From positions 248,001 to 312,000 of the forward strand of contig JAECYW010000015.1 of assembly GCA_023014335.1 (NCBI GenBank): DNA of 64,000 nucleotides, written 5' to 3'. The stretch is from Galerina marginata. Its lineage: Eukaryota > Basidiomycota > Agaricomycetes > Agaricales > Galerinaceae. The notes beneath the pieces are model-generated. The model was given only the letters and a program-made list of their open reading frames with translations, was not told the DNA's origin and made no database searches. This document shows, piece after piece, positions 11,800 through 22,923 of this stretch; positions within the stretch are counted from its first letter, which is position 1, and each line of letters begins with the position of its first letter. A program made the position numbers and the translations under genes.

Positions 11800-12690
11800 T
11801 GAACATCAGTCAGTACTCCATGTAACTTTGAATATGAGGTTCAATTGGAATGCCACGATACCCCCCACACAGGAGGAGTGGTCTTCCGTAAACGGATCTA
11901 CCTGTGGCAGGACAAACTTTGCCACCGTTATAATTGTTCAAGCCTATGAATGTAATTAGCTTCCTAGTCAATGAAACGGTACAAGTAAGAGTCTGCTTGC
12001 GGATTTGTCGTTCGCATTCGAAAGGAGAGGTCGATTAGAGGTCCCATTTCCATTGGCACCAAGTCTGTGTGTCTCCCGATGAGAGAACATAGCTTCGTAG
12101 TCGAAAATTGAATGTGCGTTTTCGACTGCCTCGAGATCGTTGCGTCAACAAGTCCCTCTAGGAATCGTCCTTAGAGACCCCGACTCAGAGGTCGACCCAG
12201 AAGAGCCAGTAGCCAGCGTAATTTATGATGACTGGCCGAGTGATATCCTGTTCAGAAGTATTAGACACCATTGTCATGCAAAGAAGACCAAACGCCTACC
12301 TTAGGGAGGGGTTCCTTATCGACTTTAAGTCTGCGAGCCTGGCGTAAATGACCAGTTGAAAAGCAGCGACTTCAAAAGCGATGACGGTCCTGTAAAGCTC
12401 CAGGTGTAAAAAATCAGAAGCGTTCCTATCTTTCCATAGAATGTATTGGTGGGAAGGCTTAGGCATGGAGAGCATCGTCAGGGACAAAATCGTCAGCTTG
12501 CTAGAAGCCATTTGGCAAGGGAACTATGGTCGCATTCTGAAGCGGGAAAGCGGTCTTCAAATGGTTCAAATTTGTCTTTGCCAAGTCCCCGTTTCCAGAT
12601 AGTGTCGAAACCTTTCGAGAACGACGGCGCCTCGAGCCATATCATTACGAACATGCAAGCGAGGATTAAAATTTCGTTCTTGTCTGAGGC
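11800..12690 (-). other. Coding-like remnants of an unresolved multi-exon gene
   Basis: Several minus-strand segments read like protein but could not be joined into one model. They are: near 12683-12490, a hydrophobic stretch LILACMFVMIWLEAPSF followed by GFDTIWKRGLGKDKFEPFED; near 12360-12180, QARRLKVDKEPLPK spliced over a GTAGGC...CAG intron to RPVIINYAGYWLFWVDL; near 12120-11970, AHSIFDYEAMFSHRETHRLG; and near 11940-11810, NNYNGGKVCPATGRS with GRPLLLCGGYRGIP before a stop. Plausible splice sites flank some of them, but stops interrupt others. The plus strand also offers an acidic Ser-rich frame ending at 12748. It may be a diverged or decaying gene. I do not recognise a family. Confidence 0.25.
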
Positions 12691-12926
12691 TCATCGAAGT
12701 ACAGATGATGAGGAAAGTCTGAGTCAAGCCTCAGTCTCTGAGAATTGAGTTGTTTGGGTGGGGGGATGGAGCCAAATATTCAAGTCTCTCCGCCAACATT
12801 TGTTTACCTTTCGCAATTCTTTCGGTCCTCCTTCTACAGAAAATATACAGTACTAGTGGAAGGTCTATAAATCTATTGAAACTGTCTATTCTACATCTAT
12901 TATTGTCAAGTTCTCCATTTTCTTCC

Positions 12927-14103
12927 TCATATCCCATCTCGCCAACAAAGGACGACCATCGTCGCTCCTCCCATACCGAAAACCGGCACCGCGACAACAT
13001 ACCACAGGAGCATGGCTATGACCTGTCTCATACTTCTGGCAGACCAGAGAAGGCCCAGCGCGAACGCGAAATATCCTATGGCGTAGTTCCACTTCAGAAA
13101 GTTGAGGGCTGTGATACTTGGATGGATGTCCGCGTCGCTGGCAGGGGCTCCAGAAGGAACGAGAAAGCTAGTTATCGCTTCAAGGTCGTTTTGCAGCAGC
13201 GTTGGCCAAACAGCACGCATATGCATGAAGGTCGAGAGAAGAAAGGTCCCAATGTATACGACGCGGAGGGTGGTTCGGCCTTGTGCGTGTGCTTCTCCAG
13301 TTGCGCTATTTTTCCTTTCTCCTTCGACTACTGATGGCGTTTTTGTAGGTGCGTATCTGGCATAAAACGCGCGTAAAGCTGATACGTATACGGGGTACGC
13401 TTGCCACACGAATGTGGCATGGTGGTCGTTCGTTAGAACCATTGCGATGGATGGAGCCACTGCACCGAAAACCAAGCCGAATGCAAGAGCTTTTGCCTCT
13501 GTATAACCCACCACTGAGCTCAAAGTCTGAGCCGGGTCGCCTCTCCTTGACCCATTCCGTCGGGATATTATGAGTAACAGCCAGAATACAGGGAATGTCA
13601 TACCAATCGTCGCCAACTGCGTCATCAGCAACCAAAATGTCGGATAGCTCAGCAGCCAGTGCTGTTTCTCTCGATACCTGTATGATTCGATCCATGTTAC
13701 CAGGATACACGGCAGGCCCGTCCCAATGAGGTATGTTAGAAATTCGCTAGGAAGCGGCGTCGGGGCGTCCAACAGCAGTTGAAAATACGCGACAATATGG
13801 CATGGGCCGGGTTCGTTTGTGTCTATTGCGCGGATGTGCATGTATTCACGAACATATGACTCTGTTGCAGTCAAATTCAAGGACATCGGTGCCATTGGCG
13901 AAGACGGGGAGCAGAGCGCGTTGATAGTTTTGTCGAGCCCGCCTGCGAAGTGATCTGCGTACATGAATTTGCATCCTATAGCGAACAACGATGGGAAGAT
14001 GGTAAACGGGATGACGAAGTCTTTTTATAGTGCACTAATTAGCATCATACGCGACGACTGTCTGGAGGCGCCAAAACGTACCCGTCATTGTGTTTCGCGC
14101 CAT
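12927..14103 (-). CDS. Polytopic membrane protein, unknown family
   Basis: Exons 14103-14082 and 14020-12927 give 371 residues. The first exon encodes only MARNTMT plus one base; the intron (14081-14021) has a GTACGT donor, and the joined frame continues DFVIPFTIFPSLFAIGCK. About seven or eight hydrophobic segments follow, including FLTYLIGTGLPCILVTW, FWLLMTQLATIGMTFPVFW, ALAFGLVFGAVAPSIAMVL and YAIGYFAFALGLLW, separated by short polar loops. The protein ends CWRDGI. Size and topology are reminiscent of fungal integral-membrane enzymes or carriers of secondary metabolism, but I see no diagnostic motif, so no function is assigned. The many opposite-strand frames are shadows. Confidence 0.75.
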
Positions 14104-14677
14104 CGTGCTGCTAGTGGCGCCTGCGTCCAAAATTGCTGCTTTTTCGTACCGCTGGTCCTCGGTCTGATGGGGGTGGTGGGAGAGAAAGATATGAATGGTT
14201 TCCTTCAGGCCAAGTTAATTTATATGGCGGCGGCCCTGGTAATCAGGGGGAGTGATGCGCCCTTGAGAGGAACTTCTGCTCGGGTGGGTGCGAGAGCTTT
14301 CCGACGTTTATTGTTCCCCGGTTATAATTGACATAATGTGGAATGGAACCAGAAGACTCGAAATGGGATCCGAGTCACCGCAGCGTCCTATAGCAGCATG
14401 ACGTATAAACAGCACTTTTACATTCTTCTAAATTACATGTCAAGACAGTTTTAGCTAAAATGGCACTGACATTACATGGTAAATGTACATCGACGATGTT
14501 TACGCTTCAGAACCCATATTCGAAGTAGATCTGATAGGGCAAAGGGCTTGGAATTTGGGAGATCGCTATACGTGTGCATGCGAGAATTATGTACTCTCAA
14601 AGACTTTGGGGGCCAGGCATACACAGCTGGATCACATATATAATAATACGCTCAATAGATATTTACTCACAGACTAC
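14104..14677. other. Intergenic
   Basis: Promoter side of the membrane protein and 3' side of the F-box-like gene. No coding feature seen. Confidence 0.4.
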
Positions 14678-16380
14678 TCAGGATTTGTAAAATACTGGGA
14701 AAGCCTCATCCTCGCTACCGATCTGCATCCCATACCCTTTGCCGATGACTAGGTTGTCCACCTCACCAGCATCCGTCCTTCGAATCCTCGCAGCCATGTA
14801 GGGAAGATTGGGCGAGTCAATATTTGTCACCATCCGCAGCGATTTGCACGCATGAGCCAATGTACGGCTCCCTTCGACGAACATTTCCCTCTCTTCCGGC
14901 TCGACTTCATCAAAATCCGGATTGAAAACTTCACAGTATACGCGCTGGAGCCGGTTGAAAGGCGCCAATTGTAAGGCAAGGCTTTCCTACATCAGGAAGA
15001 TCAGAATAGTTTCGAAAAGAAAAACAGCATCTTACGAAGGACGATGGCCCGCTCAGATATCCCTGCATTCCCAGTTCTTCCAAATTTGGCGCACCCCGTA
15101 CGATAGAGTGTATGAAGTTACTGAAGATATTCATCTTCGCCTTTTGGATCTTATTTTCTTTGAAATGTCCGTCGTCCGTTTCGTACCAGAGGGCCCCCTC
15201 TACCTTATTGTTCTTTCCGCTCGCAGAAGGCAGTTGTCCGATGTAAAGGCTTTTGAGGCTGGGTAAGCCGTTCGGCAGAACAGATCGCAGGAGATAAGGT
15301 ACTTGGGCGTTAATGCTATGATAAATTGCGAGGCCCACGAGTCGATGAAGAATCGGCGCTAGAACACGGACGTCGTTATAGTCTGCCTGTAAAGGAAGTT
15401 CAGCATTTGACTAAGTATATTCAAGGCGTCGCAATACCTTTAGGTAACGGAGGCTGGGTAAGAATTCGTCGGTTATTTCGCTCGAGAACCAACAATTGCC
15501 CAGGCGGCTCCGGGTGAGTTCTAGATACTCTAATGTGGGGTGGCGGTTCCAAAATGCCATTGCCTCTGAAACGTTCATAATCACATATGAATTTAGAGTC
15601 AAGGACCTCAAGCAGGGGAAATTGATCGAGAAAACCAGTGAAGCGTTGTACCAGTCAGCATTGTGAGTGAGGGAGAGGGTGTGAAGGGAAGGAGAGAGCG
15701 CGTTGATATTTTTGAGGACCTTTTCGAACCCTACGTCGCTCCCAGAGTGCATTGGAAGATCCAGTGTGAAGCTTGTTATGCCCTATTAAAAATCAGCATA
15801 GTTATGGCGTTCTGCAGACGCGACGGCATACCTCGATTTCGTATAAACCGGATTCATCCAGCCAGGGATCTTGTTTGGTGTCGCCTATATTCCTAAGGAC
15901 GAGACCCTTCAATCTCGGACATTTTTCTCGTAAATTGGTCCAGAAATCGGCGCGTAATTGGCCAGATCCGTCGACCGGTTTAAATTCGTGGTCGTAATGC
16001 CACCCACTAAGCAGATGGAGGCCCAAAGTATGGATGTAAGGCAAAGAGCCAGCTTCAATGACTTTTTTCAAGCCAGTTACGACGTCAAAAGGGTTTTCTC
16101 CATTACGGGTCTCGATGGACAAGTTGCACATTATATGCATCTCTCTAACAGCCAATCCTAGCTCGGGATCCGCGAGTAATTTTTGGATAACCTTGAGGGC
16201 ATCTTCCTCGGTTTTGAGAATTAGCCGTGAGTAGACAAGTGGTAAAGTAATCTCTGAGATGCGTTGATTGACAAGAGCTACGGAAAGAAGAGTCGAAGGT
16301 GTAGCGTACAGGGGAAGATGAGAGGCAATGATTGGGAAGAGCTCCGGTAGTAGGTCGTTCAGTGTCAAAGGCGAAGGCAT
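14678..16380 (-). CDS. F-box-like / leucine-rich protein, paralog 1
   Basis: The minus-strand gene starts MPSPLTLNDLLPELFPIIA at 16380. The LPELFPIIASHLPL stretch matches the start of an F-box, the SCF ubiquitin ligase module that binds Skp1. The first exon ends at 15832 (LYEIE). Later exons carry irregular leucine-rich repeat-like helices and strands (HTLSLTHNADWYNASLVFS, LRSLTLNS, LEYLELTRSRLGN, LPSLRYLK; then VPYLLRSVLPNGLPSLKSLY). The last exon ends with DNLVIGKGYGMQIGSEDEAF and the stop at 14680-14678. Two paralogs (18.2-19.9 kb and 57.3-59.0 kb) share the same order and the C-terminal IGKGFGMQxGNEN motif. Likely a substrate-recognition protein; its target is unknown. Confidence 0.8.
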
Positions 16381-17143
16381 AGTTCCACCTATTTGTTACG
16401 GAACTTGGTGGAAATAAGGCTTTTCAGAGACTTCGGAACCAGGGCTATATCCTTACAGTAGCTTCGCCAGTAACCATTGTATCAGCATAGCATTGTCCAT
16501 GGATAGATTAAGGATGGATAGGTGTAACGAGGAAACAGTTGTGCTTGGCTGTTTGGCTGGTGATGTCAGCGACGAATAAACACCGGCATCCGTCGGCATG
16601 GACCCATAAGTACTCGAGGTTCAGGGGTCCGAGTTATGTGCTCGAGTACTTCCGGCTCACTGACAAACCATCTCAAAAGAACAGGGTCGAAGGATAGGGC
16701 GGTAAAAAAGGCCACATAATGGCTAGATTCAAATGTTAACGGATTTCCCTACACCTTCTTCTGATTCAGCCATACCCAACCTTGAAAGATCCTGGACTAT
16801 GATCTGGAGATCTACGCGATATCTACGGACCGCGGTGAGAAGGCATGGGAGCCATCCATTGATTGTCCACTGGTATCGAAGCAAACTGTGCTTTAATTTA
16901 TTCACGGTGCTGTCTGGTAGACGGGTACCCATGATAAAAAATGCAGTTCAGTGATTCTGCCAGATCTCGTGGAGATGATGGCGCCAACCATATTATGAAG
17001 CCCATCGACCCACATATAAAGGTTGGAGGTTGGCGTTGGGCTCTTTAGCTGGTTCTCCCAAACGTTGGCTACCTTGGTTTACAAAGCGCTGGTCGCTAAT
17101 CCGATCCACTTCTAGTTCGACAAATAACGCATCCACTAGCATT
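16381..17143. other. Divergent intergenic region
   Basis: Lies between the F-box-like gene (-) and the secreted protein gene (+). It contains the TATAAA at 17015-17020 that serves the downstream gene. Otherwise no gene or repeat is seen. Confidence 0.5.
17015..17020 (+). promoter_or_regulatory. TATA box of small secreted protein gene
   Basis: TATAAA lies 124 nt upstream of the ATG at 17144, in the correct orientation, followed by a leader without other ATGs in a coding context. Confidence 0.5.
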
Positions 17144-17816
17144 ATGAAGTTCTCTATTGTTAACGCCGCCGTTCTGTGCTTCGCCGCCCTCACCTTTGCG
17201 GCGCCTTTAATGGATTCCTCTGATGATCTTGAAGCCCGAGTCTGTATCTTAACTATCTCCACAATTTAGGACGTCTCCTAACTTTAATCTCCGTAGGGTT
17301 TAGGCTTCCATTCGTCCGGCCCAAATGTCAAACAAGCCGCCAAAAATTTCGTGAACGAAGCACACCACGGGGGGCAGCTCAGTACAGCCTCATCTGGAGG
17401 GAGCTCAGCCAAGACCGTGAAGTCCAACAACGCATTCCATCTTGATCGCCAGCAACCCACCAATTCCCATGGCTCGCATAAAGTTGCAGTACAGCTCAAC
17501 CATGGAAGCCCCAGCACGGTTGGTCAGGTCGCTATTCACAAAGGACACCAACCTTCGAGTAGCAAGGTAAGATATATATTTGTATTCTGCATTTAAGATG
17601 GCATTAATTTCCTTTGAATTGCAGGTCGCCCAAAAACTGAGGCACTCCATTCAAACTGGAAAGGAAACCCACATCAATCACCCCGGCAGCAAGAAGGCTG
17701 CCAACATTCAGAAGAACCAAGCAGCAAGCGCAGCCAAGTCACAGAGGCACAGCCAGGCAAGAAAATCTGGAGAGGCACGGGCCAAATCTGGAGTTTTCAA
17801 GAAAGGTAGAAAGTAA
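17144..17816 (+). CDS. Small secreted His/Lys-rich protein
   Basis: Exons 17144-17239, 17297-17566 and 17625-17816 give 185 residues. The first exon is a clear signal peptide (MKFSIVNAAVLCFAALTFAA) followed by a short acidic propeptide ending DDLEAR, a plausible processing site. The mature part is hydrophilic, with repeated His-Gly, Asn-His and Gln/Ser-rich stretches (NEAHHGGQ, NSHGSHK, NHGSPST, INHPGSKK). Its tail is strongly basic (KNQAASAAKSQRHSQARK to KKGRK). No cysteines are seen in the mature part. The donor of intron 1 (GTCTGT) is weak but keeps frame. I recognise no family; the composition would allow binding to polyanions or metals, which is inference only. Confidence 0.75.
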
Positions 17817-18202
17817 CCGAACGAAGGCAAAAGTCGATCTAGAACTTTTTGTAGCTGTAGTGTATTTGAAGAATTTAATCAAGAATTGCGCTAAGAGAAA
17901 GGCTTTCAGGCATCCGGATCTGTTACCGTATGTCTCTGATCATGAGCCGAGGCAAATGTAATATTTTACCGAAGCTCGAATTCTGAGAAGAAGCTTGAAA
18001 CCAACTTCTTGACTTGGGAACCAATGGTGAAAGGCAGGGATCAGCTTTCAATGGTCGATGACCTTGATTAAGCAATACATTTAGACCTGACTTACAGCTA
18101 CCTCACCAATGCTGGCATACAATCAAAGTGCAAGTTATAGGGTTTCGGGCCAATAGAATATCGGAAGACATACTAGTCAAATATTAATTGGATATCGTCC
18201 GT
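17817..18202. other. Intergenic, convergent 3' ends
   Basis: Between the secreted protein gene and the 3' end of F-box-like paralog 2. No gene seen. Confidence 0.5.
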
Positions 18203-19915
18203 CTACAAGGGAAAAGCAATGTTTTCATTCCCAATTTGCATCCCAAAGCCTTGTCCGATAGTTATATCTTCCACTTCACCATTGTCGCTCCTTCGGATTC
18301 TGGCAGTTAGAAATGGCGGGTGTAAAGCCGAATTGTCGGTTACAGTATTCAGGTTTTTACATGTTCTCGCCAGGATTCGAGTGCCCTGGACAATGATATC
18401 CAGGTCTTTTTCTACATGGTCAGTTTTTGGCCCAATCAAGTAAATTCGCTGAAGGCGCCTCAATTCTCCCAACGAAGGCGCTACTAGGACCTAGAAAACA
18501 ACGGCCCAGTCATGTCAGAGAATGAATGGAATAGACTAAATTCCGTACAAAGTGTGACAGGTGAGCAAAACAATTTGAATACCCTTGAATACTCAATTCC
18601 TCCAGATTTGGTGCGCCGCGAAAGATCGATTGCATATAACAGTTGTCAAAAATGGAAATTCTGGCCAGGTTAAGTAGGTTTTCGCCAAGCCGCTGATTTT
18701 CGGTTTCATACCAATGCGTGCTTTCCAACTGGTTTGGTTGAGAGACCGAAGAAGGCCGTTGAGTTATGAGAAGGCTTTTGAGCTTGGGTAAACCCTCTGG
18801 TAGGACAGCTCGGAGAAGATACGGAACTTGGGCATTATGACTCTTGAGTATCGCGAGGCTGACCAGGCGGTGAAGGATTGGAGCAATTGTAAACACGTCA
18901 AGAAAACTTGCCTGCCAGTGGAAAGCCATATGTTAATAATGACCGAGGATATATCAATAAACAATGACCTTGAGATGTCGAAGATTTGGTAAAAAGTTTG
19001 CTGAGAATTCACTGGTAAAGAAACGCGACCTTCGGCCTACGGTCGTGCATGAGATGAATTCCAGGCAAGGATGCTGACACCAGAATTTCATCGCCTCAGA
19101 GGTGTCGTTGATGGAGTACGTCTCCAAGGTAAGTGATCGTAAACAAGGAAAGTCAAAAGAAAAAATGTGGGAGGCGCGAAACCCCAGGGAGTTCGTTGAG
19201 ATGTGTAATGTGCGAAGGGAGTGAGAGAGGGAAGAAAGGTTTTCGATGGCCTTAAGGTTGAGATCAAAATTCAGAAACGCTAATGTGAGACTAAATAAGC
19301 CCTAATTTTGAGCATTTGTATTCAACTGTGGCACATTTCTCGGAAAGCGAAAATTCTAACCTTCATATCATGTAACCCGGATTCATCTAGCCAGCGATTT
19401 TTCTTGTTTTCGCCGATGTGTTTCATTGCGAGTCCTTCTAAACGGGGGCATTTCTTCTGCAGGTTCGCAAAAAATCCTGGTCGTAATTTGACATATTGGT
19501 GGGTTGATCTCTGGTTCTCGTCAAGATACCACCCATCAAGCAAGGTAACGCCGAGGAACTTGATAGAAGGCAGCAAGCCTGCATTGACCACATCTTGAAG
19601 TCCCGTCAGCACGTTAGTGGGATTGCCTGCAGTGCGTGATTGGGAAGACAGATCACACATGATGTGCAGTTCTCTGACAGACCGTGCTAGTGCGGGATCT
19701 GTAAAAAATCTCTCTAACATCTTCAGTGCATCATTTTCGCACTTGAGAATCATATACCAAGGTACAAGAGGCAGAACGATTGCGGATATCTGCCGATTTA
19801 CGAGCCCTAACGAAAGTAGGCTCTGAGGTGTGCAGTGAAGTGGAAAATGTGATGCCACAAGGGGGAAGAGTTCAGGTGGAAGGTTCCCTAATTCCGGTGG
19901 CTCCGCCATAGTCAA
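18203..19915 (-). CDS. F-box-like / leucine-rich protein, paralog 2
   Basis: The start is MTMAEPPELGNLPPELFPLV at 19915; a second Met two codons later is an alternative start. The F-box-like segment LPPELFPLVASHFPLHCTPQ is followed by LLSLGLVNRQISAIVLPLV. The first exon then runs through ALKMLERFFTDPALARSVRE to NRWLDESGLHDMK. Downstream exons carry leucine-rich segments and VPYLLRAVLPEGLPKLKSLL. The last exon ends ITIGQGFGMQIGNENIAF with the stop at 18205-18203. Gene order of motifs and intron positions parallel paralogs 1 and 3. It lies in the same orientation as paralog 1, with only the secreted protein gene between them, so a local duplication is likely. Confidence 0.8.
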
Positions 19916-20563
19916 TGTTAGAGAAGATCCAGCAGGTGACGCCGGTGCGCTTGAAGCGATCTTGAACGCAAATTTGCAAGCTTTGGGCTTTTTGAGTCAA
20001 TCGTCAGCACATTCGGTCACAGGAAGGCAGGGACAGGTGTATCGTGAAGGGGAAGATGGTCCAAGTGGTAGTCCAATTAAGCAGACCTGGGCGTCGAAGG
20101 CTGGAAGTGCCCGGAAGCCGCGTCGAGTAGGTCGTTCGAATTCACGTCGAAGGCAAAGGCAAGATGACTTCGATGAGGTGGTCCAATGGTAAGCATGGCT
20201 CGAGATGCATTTTGACACCGTTGATGGCATCTGATCATGATGCTTCTGATCTAATCTTGTGCAGCTCAACCCAAAGTCCACTATACAGTATAGCTCAGGC
20301 AAGAAATCCTGTTCGGACGGTCTATCCAAGTGTCTAGCCACGATCTTTACACGACTGTAATATGTAAAGGACGTTCAGCATTCAAGCGAGAGAGACCTTG
20401 GTATTTTGCCATCATTTTCGCACGGTCAGTGTCGTCGCGTCGCGTCGCGTCGAGTCGCAGGTGGTCCGAAATCCTCCTTGACAATCTCCATCACCGTCAA
20501 CAAACGTATACTTATAATTACTGGTTTCTAGGAAGCGCGAACTAATACTGAACCACAATATTA
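19916..20563. other. Divergent intergenic region
   Basis: Contains a small tandem GTCGC array near 20430-20455 (GTCGCGTCGCGTCGAGTCGC). No supported gene; the 76-codon plus frame from 19962 begins at a non-ATG codon and has no homolog-like features. Confidence 0.4.
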
Positions 20564-21466
20564 ATGACCTCCTATGACGATCATGACAGGATCTGGAACA
20601 CCCACCTTCCACCTCTTCAAGTTTCTGACAGTCGCAGCGATTCGGAAGAAGAACTCATTCGCTGTATCGACATCCTAGCCCGTGTCGTGGAAGTTCTTGA
20701 TATTCCTGATGCCTCATTTGCAAGGTGCGGCCATCTTTCATGACATGCCCTGCGTCAATTGATTGCCGTTCATGAATTAAATAGCTATTCAACAGCCATC
20801 GACAACCTCACCGTCGAAAAGCTGACCCTCTCGCGCTCCTTGAATCGTCTCAAACAAGTAGAAGACGAGCTGAAGCACCATTTAGCATCCTTGAAACATG
20901 AACGCGACTTGCTCGCCCAGTGCGCTCCAATTCCGTCAACTATGAAATTAATCTCCTGACCCAAGAGAACAGCTGGAATGAAGTGCTGTCTCCCGGGTCT
21001 TCTAGTAGCCTTAATCCAGAAACTGCAGCGACCATCGAGAGACGCAGAGAGGCCTTGGTTAAGAAAGCAAAAGAATGCCACCGCGAATTAGAAACTATGT
21101 TGGTGAGTTCTAGTTCTCTTGAATGGTTTTCGCCAACCCACACTTACATTCCGAATTATTCTATCCGATAGGCCGAGGAACCGCTCGAAATCTCGGTTAC
21201 CGTCAGTCAATTACTCGCACAGAAAGAGAAAAACCAGGCCAAGGAACGAGAAATCAAGGAGAAACGAACCAAACTCAAGGCTTTCCAAGGTCTCCCACCT
21301 GTAAGCCAGTCTTGCAAGATTTCCGATATTCGAATTTGATTCCTTTTCGCTATGAAAGAACCTAGAAATGGCCAGGCATGAACTGCGTGTTGCTCGACAA
21401 AGGCAGATGGAGCTCATCCAGCTCCGAGAGCGGTTGCTGGGGAAAATGGCAGACGGCGTTGCATAA
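20564..21466 (+). CDS. Coiled-coil protein, possibly HAUS1-like augmin subunit
   Basis: Exons are 20564-20724, 20785 to about 20985, up to 21102, then 21174-21300 and 21366-21466; about 250 residues. The N-terminus MTSYDDHDRIWNTHLPPLQ leads to a short helical part (ELIRCIDILARVVEVLDI). Long heptad-rich coiled coils follow: LTLSRSLNRLKQVEDELKHH, TIERRREALVKKAKECHREL and QLLAQKEKNQAKEREIKEKR. The C-terminus is LPPNLEMARHELRVARQRQ with LIQLRERLLGKMADGVA. Length and the LPPNL-plus-helix tail recall HAUS1 of the augmin complex, which supports microtubule branching; this is a tentative match. Around 20918-20925 the frame shifts by one base and no good GT-AG intron restores it without losing a coiled-coil block. 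A decayed copy lies at 29.4-30.0 kb. Confidence 0.55.
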
Positions 21467-21849
21467 ATGGTTGTGGATGCCCCTTCCCATGCCTGAGGTC
21501 TTTGGTGTTGGCCAGCCCTGCCGTCCAAATCGTCGACTGCGACAAAAACTCTCCGTTAGACATGGCCATGGTGCTGTTATTCGTGCTTAATCTATACAAA
21601 TGTCCAGAAGACGCAGATCCGGATGACCTGGTGAAAGATGAGGGGGAAAGGTTAACGACTCCTGGTAGTCCTACTCAGAAAACGAAGGCGCTGATGCAGA
21701 TGAAGGAATGGCCATCTCGGGTTAGCATGAAGCATGAAGCACGAGCGCTAAGTTGGGTTGCAAAATTTCCAGAACAAGGCAAAACGGAGAAAATTTTGGC
21801 AATAGAAATATTTACAAGGTCAATAATCAATTCTTATTGGATCACATTC
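21467..21849. other. Intergenic
   Basis: Between the coiled-coil gene and repeat copy 2. A 132-codon frame starting at 21502 overlaps the preceding stop and shows no coding features. Nothing else seen. Confidence 0.4.
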
Positions 21850-22815
21850 CGCAAGAACCCTCAAATGGGTGACGCGGGGATCATGGGATTGAAACTTTGA
21901 ATTTCAAGGACGTACTTGGGTCAATGGCATGGTGGATAATAGGAACATCCTAGGAACATCTGTTCTTCTGCTGGCAGTGTTCTTGACATCGCAAATCGAA
22001 ACCTTCCGTTGATTTGAAAGACTGCGGCTGCGGCTTAAAGTCTTTGCCAGCTGTCATTTACTCCTGGGATATCAGATTGGCAGAAAAAGACTCGTTCGAG
22101 TACCCGTGACAGAACTTATCGAGAGATCTTCGTAAAAGCAGTACATCCGTGCGTGACGGCCTCAAGTTGCCTTCAAGTGCAAGCCTTGAGGCATGTCCCC
22201 CGTCTTTCACCTGTCATAAAGAAGACAGATAAAAGTGATAACGAAAATAGACCGCTGCCGGTCGGCGCCTATCCGGCGCTTATTCCCAAATGAAGACGGT
22301 ATGAGAACATTACGAGTATTTAGCCCTCGGAGAAACAAATGCTATGTCGGAAGATGGAGTTTGAGGCTAGTTATTCTTGATCTTGAGAAAGTTCCTTCCG
22401 TTACCACTTTCCTGGGGCGCTGGGCGTCTCGTCAAAAGGTTTGGGTCACCCGATTTGTGCGACATCCTGTGTCACTTCGTTATTGTCCTGAGGCAATATG
22501 ATTATGACCCTTGCTTAAACTAAATATTAAGACTATCTCCACGAACTGCCTGTCTTACGAGTTATCTACATCTACACTGCTTGACCAACGAGGCGATGTG
22601 GGATTCCGTGACCGTCGCTTACTGAATAGGCAGATACGAGTTATTCTAGACCATCAAGTCTATAAGACACTTAAATTTAATATAGTCGATCTAGAGATAG
22701 GTCACTCTAATCAAGAGACGATCCCATTCGAAATGGCGGTGTAACTGCCATGCACAGGTGTTTAGTCGGTGCATCCTCGTGCCGAGGTCGTAAATGAGGT
22801 TTCTTCTTTCATTGA
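21850..22815 (+). repeat. Diverged ~950 bp repeat, copy 2 (inverted relative to 2.43-3.43 kb)
   Basis: Plus-strand partner of the segment at 2430-3430. Homology begins around CAAGAACCCTCAAA (21854) and can be followed through GTGTTCTTGACATCGC (21978), GGCGCTTATTCCCAAAT (22275), TACGAGTTATTCTAGACC (22636), CTAGAGATAGG (22690) and GTGCATCCTCGTGCCGAGG (22771). It fades near 22815, only about 110 nt before the ATG of the ornithine monooxygenase gene. A single-codon-scale comparison shows many frame-breaking indels, so it behaves as non-coding or pseudogenic sequence. Several GATA cores (AGATAG, AGATAC) occur in its last 200 nt; only AGATAG is shared with copy 1. Confidence 0.8.
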
Positions 22816-22923
22816 TCTTGGGGACCCGCGGAGTATAGATCAAGGGGTGGTATAAGATCGAGCGACCATGGACTTCTGGAAAGCTCCTCCAAATCGCCTT
22901 CCTATTTCTGAAGCCCCGCCAAT

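Noticed and set aside
22560..22760. Iron-responsive GATA promoter in repeat copy 2
   Set aside because: Several GATA cores are present, but only one is conserved in copy 1 and none matches the full ATCWGATAA consensus, so no site was annotated.
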